Positions 44,493 through 54,011 of a stretch of DNA of 64,000 nt are shown here, one piece after another (within the stretch, counting starts at the first letter, position 1; each line of letters opens with the position of its first letter). The translations under genes and the position numbers were made by a program. The stretch is from assembly GCF_022760965.1 (NCBI RefSeq), contig NZ_JAKVIJ010000011.1, positions 62,001 to 126,000 on the forward strand, written 5' to 3'. The stretch comes from Simplicispira sedimenti. GTDB lineage: Bacteria > Pseudomonadota > Gammaproteobacteria > Burkholderiales > Burkholderiaceae_C. A model generated the notes under the pieces. It ran no database searches. It saw only the letters and a program-made list of their open reading frames with translations, and was not told where the DNA came from.

Positions 44493-45728
44493 TCAGGAAG
44501 GACGCTTCATCTGGCACGAAGTGGGCGTGCTGGCCACATAGGGCTCGTAGTACTTGACCGGGACAAAGGTGTAGCCCGTGCTTTCGGAATCGAGCGGGTT
44601 CTTGCCGCCGGCCTTTTCCCACTTGGAGATGAACAGGCCCTGCTGGAGCTGGTGGTCGGTCTTGCGCATCTCGACTTCACCGTTGAAGCTCTTGAACTTC
44701 ATGCCTTCCAACACCGCGGCCACCTTGACCGGATCGGTGGTCTTGGCCTTGGCAAAGGCTTCCGACAGCATGGAGTAGGCGTGGTACACGGCGCCGGTGT
44801 ACATGTCGTCGTTGAACTTCTTCTTGTAGTCCACCACGATCTGGTTCAGCGGGCCGGGCAGGTTCATGTGCGCGTAGGCCACCATGTACACACGGCCTGC
44901 GGCCGCAGAACCCATGGCCGTGGGCGTGCCAGTGACCGAGCCGTAGTAGGTGAAGAAGTTGACGTTGTTCAGACCCGCATCGTTGGCGGCCTTGACCAGC
45001 AGCGCCAGGTCGGAACCCCAGTTGCCGGTGATCACGGTATCGGCGCCCGAGGCCTTGATCTTGGCGATGTAGGGCGCAAAGTCACGCACCTGCGCCAGGG
45101 GGTGCAGGTCGTCGCCCACCACCTGCACATCAGGACGCTTGCGCTTGAGCATTTCCTTGGCGAACTTGGACACCTGGTGGCCGTGCGCATAGTTCTGGTT
45201 GATCAGATAGACCTTCTTGACCTCGGGAATGTCCTTCATGTAGGTCGTCAGGGCTTCCATCTTCATGGAGGTGTCGGCATCCAGGCGGAAGTGCCAGTAG
45301 CTGCACTTGCTGTTGGTCAGGTCAGGGTCCACGGCGGCGTAGTTGAGGTACAGCACCTCTTTGCCGGGGTTGCGGGCGTTGTGCTTTTCCAGCGCGTCGA
45401 TGATGGCCAGGGCCGGGCCGGAGCCGTTGCCCTGCACCACGTAGCGCACGCCCTGGTCGATGGCCGAGCGCAGGGCGCTGCTGGTCTCCTGCGGGCTGAG
45501 CTTGTTGTCGATGCCGATGATCTCGAACTTCACGCCCGCAGCGTTCTTCTTGTTGAACTCTTCAGCGAGAAACTGAAAACTCTTGAGCTGGTTGGTGCCG
45601 ACCGCAGCCATCAGGCCAGACAGCGGGTCCATCCAGGCGATCTTGACGGTTTCACCCTTTTGAGCAAATGCAGCGCCAGCGCTTACCAGCATTACGGAAG
45701 CAGCTACGGTTTTAATAGCAAATTTCAT
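44493..45728 (-). CDS. livK: LivK-type periplasmic binding protein
   Basis: The product is 411 residues. The signal peptide MKFAIKTVAASVMLVSAGAA ends at AFA-Q and its DNA resembles the interspersed repeat. The mature protein is a type I binding fold (KIAWMDPLSGLMAAVGTNQLK, then YWHFRLDADTSMKMEALTTY). The combination of livK-livH-livM-livG-livF in one direction indicates an amino acid importer. Adjacent acyl-CoA synthetase makes aromatic or carboxylic acids an alternative substrate. Confidence 0.9.
   Translation of the reverse strand: MKFAIKTVAASVMLVSAGAAFAQKGETVKIAWMDPLSGLMAAVGTNQLKSFQFLAEEFNKKNAAGVKFEIIGIDNKLSPQETSSALRSAIDQGVRYVVQGNGSGPALAIIDALEKHNARNPGKEVLYLNYAAVDPDLTNSKCSYWHFRLDADTSMKMEALTTYMKDIPEVKKVYLINQNYAHGHQVSKFAKEMLKRKRPDVQVVGDDLHPLAQVRDFAPYIAKIKASGADTVITGNWGSDLALLVKAANDAGLNNVNFFTYYGSVTGTPTAMGSAAAGRVYMVAYAHMNLPGPLNQIVVDYKKKFNDDMYTGAVYHAYSMLSEAFAKAKTTDPVKVAAVLEGMKFKSFNGEVEMRKTDHQLQQGLFISKWEKAGGKNPLDSESTGYTFVPVKYYEPYVASTPTSCQMKRPS
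45668..45722 (-). repeat. Possible interspersed repeat copy encoding the livK signal peptide
   Basis: On the minus strand TTTGCTATTAAAA, GTAGCTGCTTCC and GTAAGCGCTGGCG occur in the order of the interspersed repeat. They encode the hydrophobic core of the LivK signal sequence. Because Ala/Val/Ser-rich signals can produce such codons by chance, this copy is tentative. Confidence 0.35.
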
Positions 45729-45821
45729 GTTTTCAGTCTCCGGTTGAATCGATGGATGCAGCGTACAGTGTTGCGCTGCGGCATTGCTCAGGGATTGCCC
45801 CTAGCCCCTATCGCACATGTG

Positions 45822-45854
45822 ACTGGCACGGCCGACCCCCGTGGCCGCGCCAGT
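45822..45854 (-). terminator. Terminator-like hairpin downstream of acyl-CoA synthetase gene
   Basis: A 12-bp stem with one mismatch (45822-45833 with 45843-45854) and a 9-base loop lies just past the acyl-CoA synthetase stop. There is no strong T-run. It separates that gene from the livK promoter. Confidence 0.5.
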
Positions 45855-45860
45855 CCTGAA

Positions 45861-47498
45861 TCACAGGCCGGGGAGCCTGTAATCCTTGAGCTGCTCGCGC
45901 AGCCGGGTCTTGAGCATCTTGCCGGTGGCACCCAGCGGAATGGCATCGACAAACACCACGTCGTCCGGGATCTGCCACTTGGCGGTCTTGCCCTCGTAGA
46001 ACTTCAGCAACTCCTCGCGCGTGATTTCAGCGCCAGGCTTCTTCACCACCACCACGATGGGGCGCTCGTCCCACTTGGGATGGGGCATGCCCACGCAGGC
46101 CGACATGGCGATGGCCGGGTGGGCCATGGCGATGTTTTCAATGTCAATGGAGCTGATCCACTCGCCGCCCGACTTGATCACGTCCTTGCTGCGGTCGGTG
46201 ATCTGCATGAAGCCGTCGGCGTCGATGGTGGCCACGTCCCCGGTGGGGAACCAGCCCCGGCCCTGGGCGTCCTTGATGAGCGGACTCTCGCCCTTGTAGT
46301 AGGTGTCCAGAATCCAGGGGCCACGCACCAACAGGTCGCCATAGGTCTTGCCATCCCAGGGCAGCTCGTTGCCGTCGCCGTCGATGATCTTCATGTCCAC
46401 GCCAAAGATGGCGCGGCCCTGCTTCTGGCGCACCTTCATCTGCTCGTCCTTGGACAGGCCCAGCTGCTTGTTCTTGAGCGTGCACAGCGTGCCCAGCGGG
46501 CTCATCTCGGTCATGCCCCAGGCGTGCAGCACCTCCACACCGTACTCTTCCTGGAAGGCCGTGATCATGGCGGGCGGGCAGGCCGAGCCGCCAATGACCG
46601 TTCGCTTGAGCGAGGAGAACTTCAGCCCTGCAGGCTTGATGTGGCCCAGCAGCATCTGCCAGACCGTGGGCACGCCCGCAGCGTAGCTGACCTGCTCGGC
46701 CTCCATCAGCTCGTACACCGACTTGCCGTCCAGCGCCGGCCCAGGGAACACCAGCTTGCAGCCCGTGAGTGCTGCCGAATAGGGAATGCCCCAAGCGTTG
46801 ACGTGGAACATGGGCACCACCGGCAGCACGGCGTCGCGTGCCGACAGACACATCACATCGGGCAGCGCTGCCGCGTAGGCGTGCAGCACGGTAGAACGGT
46901 GGCTGTACAGCGCAGCCTTGGGGTTGCCCGTGGTGCCGCTGGTGTAGCACATGCTGGAAGCGCTGTTTTCGTCGAACGACGGCCAGTCATAGCTGCTGGC
47001 ATAGGCGCTGATCCAGCTCTCGTAGCTGACCAGGCCGGGAACGCCGCTGTCCTGCGGGAGCTTGTCGGGATCGCACAGCGCCACCCATTTCTTGACCGTG
47101 GGGCACTTGGCGTGCACCGCCTGCACCAGCGGCAGGAAGGTGAGGTCAAAGCACAGCACCTGGTCTTCGGCGTGGTTCACGATCCAGGCAATCTGCTCGG
47201 GGTGCAAGCGCGGGTTGATGGTGTGCAGCACGCGACCCGAGCCGCTCACGCCGAAATACATCTCCATGTGGCGGTAGCCGTTCCAGGCCAGGCTGGCCAC
47301 GCGGTCACTGAACTGCAGGCCCTGCGCATCCAGGGCATTGGCCAGCTGGCGCGAGCGCGCCGCAAGCTCTTTGTAGGTGTAGCGGTGGATGTCACCCTCC
47401 ACCCGGCGCGAGACGATCTGCCCGTCGCCATGGTGCCGCTCGGCAAACTCGATCAGCGACGAAATCAGCAACGGCTGGCTCTGCATCAAACCCAACAT
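45861..47498 (-). CDS. Long/medium-chain acyl-CoA synthetase (AMP-forming)
   Basis: The product is 545 residues from the ATG at 47498, preceded by AAAGGAG. The adenylation motifs are in place: P-loop MCYTSGTTGNPKAALYSH, A5 HAWGMTEMSPLG, A7 WFPTGDVATID and A8 RSKDVIKSGGEWISS, with the catalytic Lys in GATGKMLKTRL. It activates a fatty or related carboxylic acid to its CoA thioester. Proximity to the Liv cluster suggests the imported compound may be an acid, but this is inference. Confidence 0.92.
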   Translation of the reverse strand: MLGLMQSQPLLISSLIEFAERHHGDGQIVSRRVEGDIHRYTYKELAARSRQLANALDAQGLQFSDRVASLAWNGYRHMEMYFGVSGSGRVLHTINPRLHPEQIAWIVNHAEDQVLCFDLTFLPLVQAVHAKCPTVKKWVALCDPDKLPQDSGVPGLVSYESWISAYASSYDWPSFDENSASSMCYTSGTTGNPKAALYSHRSTVLHAYAAALPDVMCLSARDAVLPVVPMFHVNAWGIPYSAALTGCKLVFPGPALDGKSVYELMEAEQVSYAAGVPTVWQMLLGHIKPAGLKFSSLKRTVIGGSACPPAMITAFQEEYGVEVLHAWGMTEMSPLGTLCTLKNKQLGLSKDEQMKVRQKQGRAIFGVDMKIIDGDGNELPWDGKTYGDLLVRGPWILDTYYKGESPLIKDAQGRGWFPTGDVATIDADGFMQITDRSKDVIKSGGEWISSIDIENIAMAHPAIAMSACVGMPHPKWDERPIVVVVKKPGAEITREELLKFYEGKTAKWQIPDDVVFVDAIPLGATGKMLKTRLREQLKDYRLPGL

Positions 47499-47540
47499 GT
47501 GTACTCCTTTGTGTAGCAATCAAATAACCCACGCACCATC

Positions 47541-48686
47541 CTAACGGGTGAACCGCTCGCCCTTGCCGATGATGGTCAAATCCACAAACCTTGATCCCTG
47601 GCGCACGCCTTTGCCGTAGTCCAGTTCGAAGCCTCCCAGGTCGTAGTGGCGCAGGGACTCCAGCGCCTGGAGGAATCGCGGCCTGGTCAGATCGCGACCC
47701 GCGCGCTTGAGCCCCTCGACCACCAGGCGCGCATTCATGTAGGCCTCCAGCCCGATGAAGGACACATGCTGACCGAACCCTGCCGCCTGCAGTGCCGTGC
47801 GGTACTCGCGCGCCAGGGGCAGGCTCTGGCTCCACGGAAACGGCACCACCGAGGCGACCACCACCCCCACGCCGTCCTCCCCCAGCGCACGCAGGGTCGC
47901 CTGCGTACCCATGACCGAGAGCGTGTAGAACCGTGCCCCCCGGCTGTGCTTGCGGTAGGCCTTGATGAAGCTGACCGTGGGCGCCCCGGCAGTGATCAGG
48001 ATGATGGCCGTGGGATCGGCAGCCACCAGCGCGGCAACGGCCTGGGCCACATCGGATGAATCGGCCTGGACGGGCGCGTCGGCATGGAGCTTCTGCCCGC
48101 GCTTGTCCATGGCCTTGCGCACGCCCGCCAGGCCATCCTTGCCAAACGCGTTGTTCACCCACAGCACGGCAATGCGCGGCACACCGATGGTGGTCAGGTG
48201 CTGCACAAGCTTGTCCACCTCGTCCCCGTAGCTGGCGCGCAGGTTGAACACGTGGTCCAGGCCGGGGGCGCGCACCAGGTCGGCGCCCGTGAATGGCGTG
48301 ATCAAAGGCACCGCAGGGCTTTCCTGGGCCAGCAGGGGCAAGGCCGCAGCAACGTTGGCCGTGCCGGTGAGGTTGAACAAGGCAAACACCCCATCCTGGC
48401 CCAGCATTTTGCGCAGGTTGTTGACGGTGTTTTCGGGCTTGTAGCCGTCGTCCTCGGTCAGTATGCGAATGCGCCGCCCGTGGATGCCACCCTGGGCATT
48501 GACGGCATCGAAGCAGGCCTTGCTGGCGTTGACGATATCGGGCGCCATCTCGGCCAGCGGCCCCGACAGATCCAGAGACTGGCCCAGCAAGATTTCGCCG
48601 TCCGTCACCCCCGCAGCAGCATGCGCCGCGCCCCAGGGCGCCACAGCGGCCACACCCAGCGCCCCCAGAAACTCTCGCTTGTTCAC
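47541..48686 (-). CDS. ABC substrate-binding protein (Peripla_BP_6), orphan
   Basis: The product is 381 residues with an N-terminal signal MNKREFLGALGVAAVAPWGA (single Lys-Arg, Tat-like). The mature protein has the type I fold, QSLDLSGPLAEMA, AQGGIHGRRIRILTEDD, then LSVMGTQATLRALGEDG. It resembles the Tat-exported protein at 5705-6871 and differs from LivK. It lies 42 bp upstream of the acyl-CoA synthetase gene on the same strand and could be co-transcribed with it; the Liv transporter may accept it as an alternative receptor. Confidence 0.85.
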   Translation of the reverse strand: MNKREFLGALGVAAVAPWGAAHAAAGVTDGEILLGQSLDLSGPLAEMAPDIVNASKACFDAVNAQGGIHGRRIRILTEDDGYKPENTVNNLRKMLGQDGVFALFNLTGTANVAAALPLLAQESPAVPLITPFTGADLVRAPGLDHVFNLRASYGDEVDKLVQHLTTIGVPRIAVLWVNNAFGKDGLAGVRKAMDKRGQKLHADAPVQADSSDVAQAVAALVAADPTAIILITAGAPTVSFIKAYRKHSRGARFYTLSVMGTQATLRALGEDGVGVVVASVVPFPWSQSLPLAREYRTALQAAGFGQHVSFIGLEAYMNARLVVEGLKRAGRDLTRPRFLQALESLRHYDLGGFELDYGKGVRQGSRFVDLTIIGKGERFTR

Positions 48687-48836
48687 ATCGGTCTCCCTGA
48701 GTCACACCCAGGCCTTGCAAGGCCCAACGGGGCGCAGTGTCGCGCCCGCTCCCTGCGCTGCCAACACCTGTCGCCACGCAGACAACTGCCCAGGGTTTTC
48801 CCGATCGCGCCCCCGCAGAACTGCGAAAATGGCTGC

Positions 48837-49523
48837 ATGTTCTGCGTTGCCCACCCTGCCGAGCGCTTCATTTGCAGCCAGCCCTGGTATCCCAGCCTGC
48901 CCGCAACGCTGCAGGAAGCGGTGCGCAGCGGCGTGTACCAAACAGAAGGCGCCAAAGGCGAGGTCATGCTGCCGGTCGGCTCGCAGGTCGAGGGCTGGCA
49001 CGCTGTGCTCCAGGGGCTGGTGACCCTGCGCAGCCCCGCATGCAAGGCACGCACTTCGGCCTTCATAGGTATTCCGGACGGCGAATGGTTTGGCGAGGGC
49101 TCTGCGCTCAAGGCCGAAGCACGCAAGTACGAGGTGGTGGCACTGCGCCCTACGTCCTTGCTGTGCCTGCCCCTGCCGCTGTTCCACACGCTGCGCGACA
49201 CCAGCCTGGCGTTCAACCAGTTCCTGGTGCAGCACATGAACCTGCGCCTGGGCCAGGCCATGGCCATCATCGAGGCCGGCCGCATACGCTCGCCCGAACA
49301 CCGTGTGGCGCTGTACCTCAGTCGCCTGTTCTGGCGCAGCACGCGCAGGCTGAATCTCACCCAAGAGGAGCTGGGACAGCTGGCCGGGCTCTCACGCCAG
49401 ACCGTCAACCGCGTGCTGCAGGCACTGGAGGCCGCAGGCATCGTGACGCTGGATTTCGGCCGTGTGGCCATCGTGGACGATGAGGCGCTGAACGCCCACC
49501 TGGCCGCCACGGCATTGGCCTGA
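48837..49523 (+). CDS. Crp/Fnr-family transcriptional regulator
   Basis: The product is 228 residues from the ATG at 48837. A cyclic-nucleotide-binding-like beta-roll (GEVMLPVGSQVEGWHAVLQGL) is followed by a long dimer helix and a winged HTH (LTQEELGQLAGLSRQTVNRVLQALEAAG). There is no Fnr-type N-terminal cysteine cluster, and the cAMP-contact Arg/Glu pair is not obvious. It is divergent from the binding-protein gene (150 bp gap), which it may control. Confidence 0.88.
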   Translation: MFCVAHPAERFICSQPWYPSLPATLQEAVRSGVYQTEGAKGEVMLPVGSQVEGWHAVLQGLVTLRSPACKARTSAFIGIPDGEWFGEGSALKAEARKYEVVALRPTSLLCLPLPLFHTLRDTSLAFNQFLVQHMNLRLGQAMAIIEAGRIRSPEHRVALYLSRLFWRSTRRLNLTQEELGQLAGLSRQTVNRVLQALEAAGIVTLDFGRVAIVDDEALNAHLAATALA

Positions 49524-49544
49524 CTGCAGGCGACTGCCATTGCC

Positions 49545-51257
49545 TTACTCCTGTCGCAGGCGCACAGCCTGTGCATCGGCGTCGAACACCAGCTTGCGCG
49601 GCCATGGCTGCCAGTCGATGGCCACGGTGGCGTTGTTTGGCAGTCCGGTGCGCATGAACGCAGCCACGCTGTCCATCATGGCCTGGGAGAGCGCCATGCG
49701 CCCCGCCCTGTTGGCGCTGCTGTTGCTGGCTCGGGAGAAAACCGAGGGGCCGAAGTTGCCGAACAGGAAAGGCAGATCGAAAGCATGGGCCGCGCCGTAC
49801 ACCTCGTTCCAGGGCGCGGGCTGCTGGGCCCAGTCGAAGCGGTAGCTCCACACCTCCTTCTGCTGGCCGCGCAGCGTGTCCAGCAGGTTGTCGCGGCTGG
49901 GATCGAAGAAGCGGCTGGCCAGCAGCCGGGTACGAGCGTTGTAACCCGTGCCCGGCGCAGACACCGGCAGGTAAGAGGCATCGAGGATGTCGCCCGCCGT
50001 GAGCGTCGGCGGCGCATCGGGGTCGAAGCGCTGCATCATGGCAAAACGCTCGGCGTCACCGATCTTCATGCCCGGTTTACCGCCCAGCAGTGCCAGGAAA
50101 GGCGCGAACAGCTTGCCCTCTTCGGCGGTATAGCCCGTCAGCACCGGCACCTTGTGGTAGCGGCCGGCGGCGATGGCGGCCATGGGGTCAGCCGGTAGCA
50201 GCACGCCATCAGGGATGGGGCCCGAGCCGGTCAACCGGTTCGCCAGCACCGTCTGCAAAAGCACGCGCCCGTCCTTGCCGCGCAGGTAGCGGGCTTTCTG
50301 CATGGGGGTCCAGCCCGCGACCAGGGCTTTGGCTTGCCCCAGGTCGCCTGCCAGAGCGTCGGCCAGCGCCAGATGGGCCAGCAATCCCGCCGCCTGGGCC
50401 GCGTATTTGGCAGACGGACTCAGCGTAGGGATGCTGCCGGGCGGCAGATTGGCCGGGAGTGAAATACCACCGCTCACGGCCACGAGCTTGTGGAACAGCC
50501 CCTGCGCTTCGGGCACCGTGAGCAGCGCCAGAGCGTTGATGGCGCCTGCGGACTGCCCCATCAGCGTCACATTGCGCGGATCACCACCAAAGTGGGCGAT
50601 ATTGTCCTGGATGAAGCGCAGCGCCTGGAGGTGGTCCAGCAGCGCATAGTTGCCAGTGGCAGGCTGGTGGCCAGCCTGCAGATCGGGCAGGTGCAGAAAA
50701 CCAAGCACGTCCAGCCGGTAGTTCGCCGTGACGACCACGGCACCCGCGGCACGGGCCAGCGCCGCACCGTCGTACACCGGGTCAGCGGTGTACCCCGAGA
50801 TGGCACTGCCCCCATGCAGGAACAGCAGCACCGGCAGTTGCCCCTGTTCGTTCGCCGGACGCCAGATGTTGAGCGTCAGACAGTCCTCGCTGCCCACGGG
50901 GGTGTTCAGCGTCTGGCCAATGGTTTCATCGAAACGGTTGTTCGCTCCCGGCCCATAGATACGCCCTATCTGCAGGCAGGCCTGACCAAAGCGGGTGGCA
51001 TCGCGCTCACCTTGCCACGCCTCGGGCGCCACGGGTGGTTGCCAACGCAGATCACCGACGGGCGGTCGGGCAAAGGGAATCCCTTTCCATACATAGGTGC
51101 CGCTGGCAGCGCTGTCGTTCACCCCGCGCACCAGCCCATAGCGGGTTTCACGCAACTCAGGCGCGGCGGGCTGCCGACCAACGCCTGCGCACCCTGCGAG
51201 CAGCACCCCCACCAGCATGGCAGCCCGGATGCGCCAACTGCAAAGATAATCGGCCAT
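49545..51257 (-). CDS. Carboxylesterase family lipoprotein (type B)
   Basis: The product is 570 residues with ribosome site GAGGAG. The signal ends in a lipobox (VLLAGC-AG), so it is a predicted membrane-anchored lipoprotein. Alpha/beta-hydrolase family features: oxyanion hole LFLHGGSAISG, EDCLTLNIW, nucleophile GQSAGAINA and a C-terminal His in the EVYGAAHAFDLPFLF region. It hydrolyses esters of an unknown substrate at the cell envelope. The divergent AraC gene is its probable regulator. Confidence 0.9.
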   Translation of the reverse strand: MADYLCSWRIRAAMLVGVLLAGCAGVGRQPAAPELRETRYGLVRGVNDSAASGTYVWKGIPFARPPVGDLRWQPPVAPEAWQGERDATRFGQACLQIGRIYGPGANNRFDETIGQTLNTPVGSEDCLTLNIWRPANEQGQLPVLLFLHGGSAISGYTADPVYDGAALARAAGAVVVTANYRLDVLGFLHLPDLQAGHQPATGNYALLDHLQALRFIQDNIAHFGGDPRNVTLMGQSAGAINALALLTVPEAQGLFHKLVAVSGGISLPANLPPGSIPTLSPSAKYAAQAAGLLAHLALADALAGDLGQAKALVAGWTPMQKARYLRGKDGRVLLQTVLANRLTGSGPIPDGVLLPADPMAAIAAGRYHKVPVLTGYTAEEGKLFAPFLALLGGKPGMKIGDAERFAMMQRFDPDAPPTLTAGDILDASYLPVSAPGTGYNARTRLLASRFFDPSRDNLLDTLRGQQKEVWSYRFDWAQQPAPWNEVYGAAHAFDLPFLFGNFGPSVFSRASNSSANRAGRMALSQAMMDSVAAFMRTGLPNNATVAIDWQPWPRKLVFDADAQAVRLRQE

Positions 51258-51438
51258 GTTTGTCTCCTCGGGGGTTTTGTGGAATGCTCGGCCCCCCTGC
51301 CGAGGAACCGCATGCGCTGTGCATCCGGCCTCGCCGCCGATTGTGCGAACCCTGCCCCATTTGCCACTATCGCAACCGCGCCAAAACAGTGACTTCAGAG
51401 TGCCACTCCAGTGTTCTCCCTAACCCCGGAGACCGCGC

Positions 51439-52464
51439 ATGACGCCGCGCACCAGCTCTGCGGCATGGGTGCGCGGCATCACCGACATGCTGACGGCCCA
51501 GGGGCTGCCTGCCGCCGATCTGTGCACGCAAGCCGGCATCGACCTGCAAGCCTTGCAGCAGCCGCACACCCGAGTGGATGTGGACCGGGTAAGTCACTTA
51601 TGGGAACTGGCTGTTGCCCGCCACGGCAATCCCGCATTGGGCCTTGATCGAAACCTGACGGCCCGCTACGGCAATGTGGATCTGGTGGGCTATGCGCTCG
51701 CCTCTGGCCCCGATCTGCTGACCGGCTTTCGGCACCTGGAACGGCACATGGCCGTCATCTCGGATGCCACCACCTTCGCCCTGCAGAGCGATCCGCGCGG
51801 CTACTGGCTGGTGCTCAGCCACATAGGCGCCACCCGGCCCATACCGCGCCAACGCGTGGAATACGCGGTGCTCACCCTGCTCACGCTGTGCCACTGGCTC
51901 ACGCGCCGGGAATTGACACCGCTGGCCGTCGAGCTCATCACCCCGCCCCCGGCAGACGACACGCCCCACCGCGCCGCCTTCGGCCTGCTGCCACGTTTTG
52001 GCCAGCCCGCCAACCGATTCCTGCTGGCCGATGTCGATTTGCGCTCACCCATCCCCACCCACAACCCCAGCCTGTGGGCCTTGCACGAGCGCCTGGTCGA
52101 AACCGAACTGGATCAGCTCGGCCAGACGCTCACCAGTACCCGGGTACGCACCGAGATTGCACGCATCCTGCACCTGGGTGAGCCGCGCCGTGAAGACGTG
52201 GCCGCGCGACTGCACCTGACCGATCGCACACTGCAGCGCCGCCTGCAAGCCGAATCGGTGTGCTACCAGCAACTGCTGGACGACACACGCTGCGAACTGG
52301 CACGCCAGTACCTCGCCAACGAACGCCACAGCCTGGCCGATATTGCCGATCTGCTCGGCTTTGCCGACACCAGCAACCTGTTCCGAGCCTGCAAGCGCTG
52401 GTTCGGCATGCCTCCGGGACAGTACCGCAGCCAGTTGCAGGCAGGCCCTGCCGTGACCGGATAG
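51439..52464 (+). CDS. AraC-family regulator (OruR/ArgR-like N-terminal domain)
   Basis: The product is 341 residues from the ATG at 51439, with GGAGA upstream. The N-terminal half (residues 1-200) has the Arabinose_bd-type pattern of regulators beginning with VRGITDMLTAQGLPAADLCTQAGID. The C-terminal double HTH includes DVAARLHLTDRTLQRRLQAE and SLADIADLLGFADTSNLFRACKRW. It is divergent from the lipoprotein esterase across 180 bp. selO follows after 44 bp. Confidence 0.88.
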   Translation: MTPRTSSAAWVRGITDMLTAQGLPAADLCTQAGIDLQALQQPHTRVDVDRVSHLWELAVARHGNPALGLDRNLTARYGNVDLVGYALASGPDLLTGFRHLERHMAVISDATTFALQSDPRGYWLVLSHIGATRPIPRQRVEYAVLTLLTLCHWLTRRELTPLAVELITPPPADDTPHRAAFGLLPRFGQPANRFLLADVDLRSPIPTHNPSLWALHERLVETELDQLGQTLTSTRVRTEIARILHLGEPRREDVAARLHLTDRTLQRRLQAESVCYQQLLDDTRCELARQYLANERHSLADIADLLGFADTSNLFRACKRWFGMPPGQYRSQLQAGPAVTG

Positions 52465-52508
52465 CCCTGCTGCACGCATGCATTGGGGCCCTGCGGGACA
52501 ATGCCCCG

Positions 52509-54011
52509 ATGACCCCGCACGCCACCACCGCGCAGCCCCTTGTGGACACCGGCCTCACCTGGAACAACAGCTTCGCCGCGCTGGGCCCGGCTTTTTTCAC
52601 GCGCCTGCCACCCCGGCCCTTGCCCGCGCCCTACCCTGTCGCCCAGAGCCCCGGCACCGCCCTCCTGCTGGGGCTGGACAACACATGGCTGCAGTCCGAA
52701 GACGCCCTGCGGCTCTTCAGCGGCAATGCCCTGCCCCTGGGAGGCGACCCACTGGCCAGCGTCTATAGCGGGCACCAGTTCGGCGTGTGGGCCGGGCAGC
52801 TGGGCGATGGCCGGGCGCTGCTGTTGGGCGAAGTGCAAACGCCGCAAGGACCGCAGGAAATCCAGCTCAAGGGCAGCGGGCTCACACCCTACTCGCGCAT
52901 GGGCGACGGGCGTGCCGTGCTGCGCTCGAGCATCCGTGAATTCCTCTGCAGCGAGGCCATGCATGCGCTGGGCATTCCCAGCACGCGGGCCTTGTACCTG
53001 TGCGGCTCCCCCGAACCCGTGCAACGCGAGGCGGTGGAGACGGCGGCAGTGGTGACCCGCGTGGCGCCCAGTTTCATCCGCTTCGGGCATTTCGAGCATT
53101 TCGCGGCGCGCGGGCAGTTTGATGAACTGCGGCAACTGGCCGACTACGTGATCGAACGCTTCTACCCAGACTGCCAGGACGGTGCCGACTGCGGCGGCCA
53201 GGCAGGCAATCGCTACGCGGCGCTCCTGCAGGCGGTGAGCGAGCGCAGCGCCGCCCTGGTGGCGCAGTGGCAGGCCGTGGGCTTCTGCCACGGCGTGCTC
53301 AATACCGACAACATGAGCATCCTGGGCCTGACCATCGATTACGGGCCGTTCCAGTTTCTGGACCACTTCGACCCAGGCCACATCTGCAACCACAGCGACC
53401 ACCAGGGGCGCTATGCCTTCGGTCAGCAGCCGGGCGTGGTGCTCTGGAACCTGTACCGCCTGGGCCAGGCGTTGCAGCCGCTGATTGGCGATCCGGCGAT
53501 CGCCATGGGCGCCCTGGAATCCTATCGCACGCTGTATCCCCAGCACTTCATGGATCGCATGCGTGCCAAGCTGGGCCTGCGCTGCGCACGAGAGAACGAC
53601 AGCGCCCTCATCGACGGCATCCTGCACCTGCTGGCCGACAATGCGGTGGACTACCCCATCTTCTGGCGCCGTCTTTCGCATGCGGTGGCGAGCGGCGCCT
53701 TCGAACCGGTGCGCGACCTGTTCGCCGACCGGGCGGGCTACGATCGCTGGTTGCTATCCTATTCGGAGCTTGATGCGCTTGATGGTAGAGCGCCAGAGCC
53801 CGATTTGATGCTCCAATCCAATCCCCATATGGTGTTGCGCAACCACCTGGGCGAGCAGGCGATCCGCGCCGCGCAGGAAGGGAATTTTTCCGAGATACAG
53901 ACCCTCCAAGCCCTGCTGGAACGCCCCTTTGACGCACACCCCGGCTTCGAAGCGCATGCCGGATTCCCGCCGGACTGGGCCCGGCACATCGCCATCAGTT
54001 GCTCATCATGA
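52509..54011 (+). CDS. selO: Protein adenylyltransferase SelO (YdiU)
   Basis: The product is 500 residues. SelO pseudokinase motifs: YSGHQFGVWAGQLGDGRA, EIQLKGSGLTPYSRMGDGRA, REFLCSEAMHALGIPSTRAL and the inverted-nucleotide catalytic region CHGVLNTDNMSILGLTIDYGPF. The C-terminus ends ISCSS, where the Cys stands at the selenocysteine position of animal SelO. Known SelO proteins AMPylate redox proteins during oxidative stress. A repeat-derived segment (53751-53806) lies within the C-terminal half. The stop overlaps the msrB start (ATGA). Confidence 0.95.
   Translation: MTPHATTAQPLVDTGLTWNNSFAALGPAFFTRLPPRPLPAPYPVAQSPGTALLLGLDNTWLQSEDALRLFSGNALPLGGDPLASVYSGHQFGVWAGQLGDGRALLLGEVQTPQGPQEIQLKGSGLTPYSRMGDGRAVLRSSIREFLCSEAMHALGIPSTRALYLCGSPEPVQREAVETAAVVTRVAPSFIRFGHFEHFAARGQFDELRQLADYVIERFYPDCQDGADCGGQAGNRYAALLQAVSERSAALVAQWQAVGFCHGVLNTDNMSILGLTIDYGPFQFLDHFDPGHICNHSDHQGRYAFGQQPGVVLWNLYRLGQALQPLIGDPAIAMGALESYRTLYPQHFMDRMRAKLGLRCARENDSALIDGILHLLADNAVDYPIFWRRLSHAVASGAFEPVRDLFADRAGYDRWLLSYSELDALDGRAPEPDLMLQSNPHMVLRNHLGEQAIRAAQEGNFSEIQTLQALLERPFDAHPGFEAHAGFPPDWARHIAISCSS
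53751..53806 (+). repeat. Interspersed repeat, copy 4, inside selO
   Basis: This segment reads TTGCTATCCTATT, GAGCTTGATGCGCTTGATG and GCGCCAGAGCCC, collinear with the intergenic copy at 8668. It encodes LLSYSELDALDGRAPEPD without disturbing the frame. It sits in a variable loop before the conserved NPHMVLRNHL motif. Confidence 0.65.

Noticed and set aside
44328..47516. 1062-residue plus-strand open frame
   Set aside because: It is antisense to livK and the acyl-CoA synthetase gene; composition is typical of a shadow frame and it has no domain motifs.
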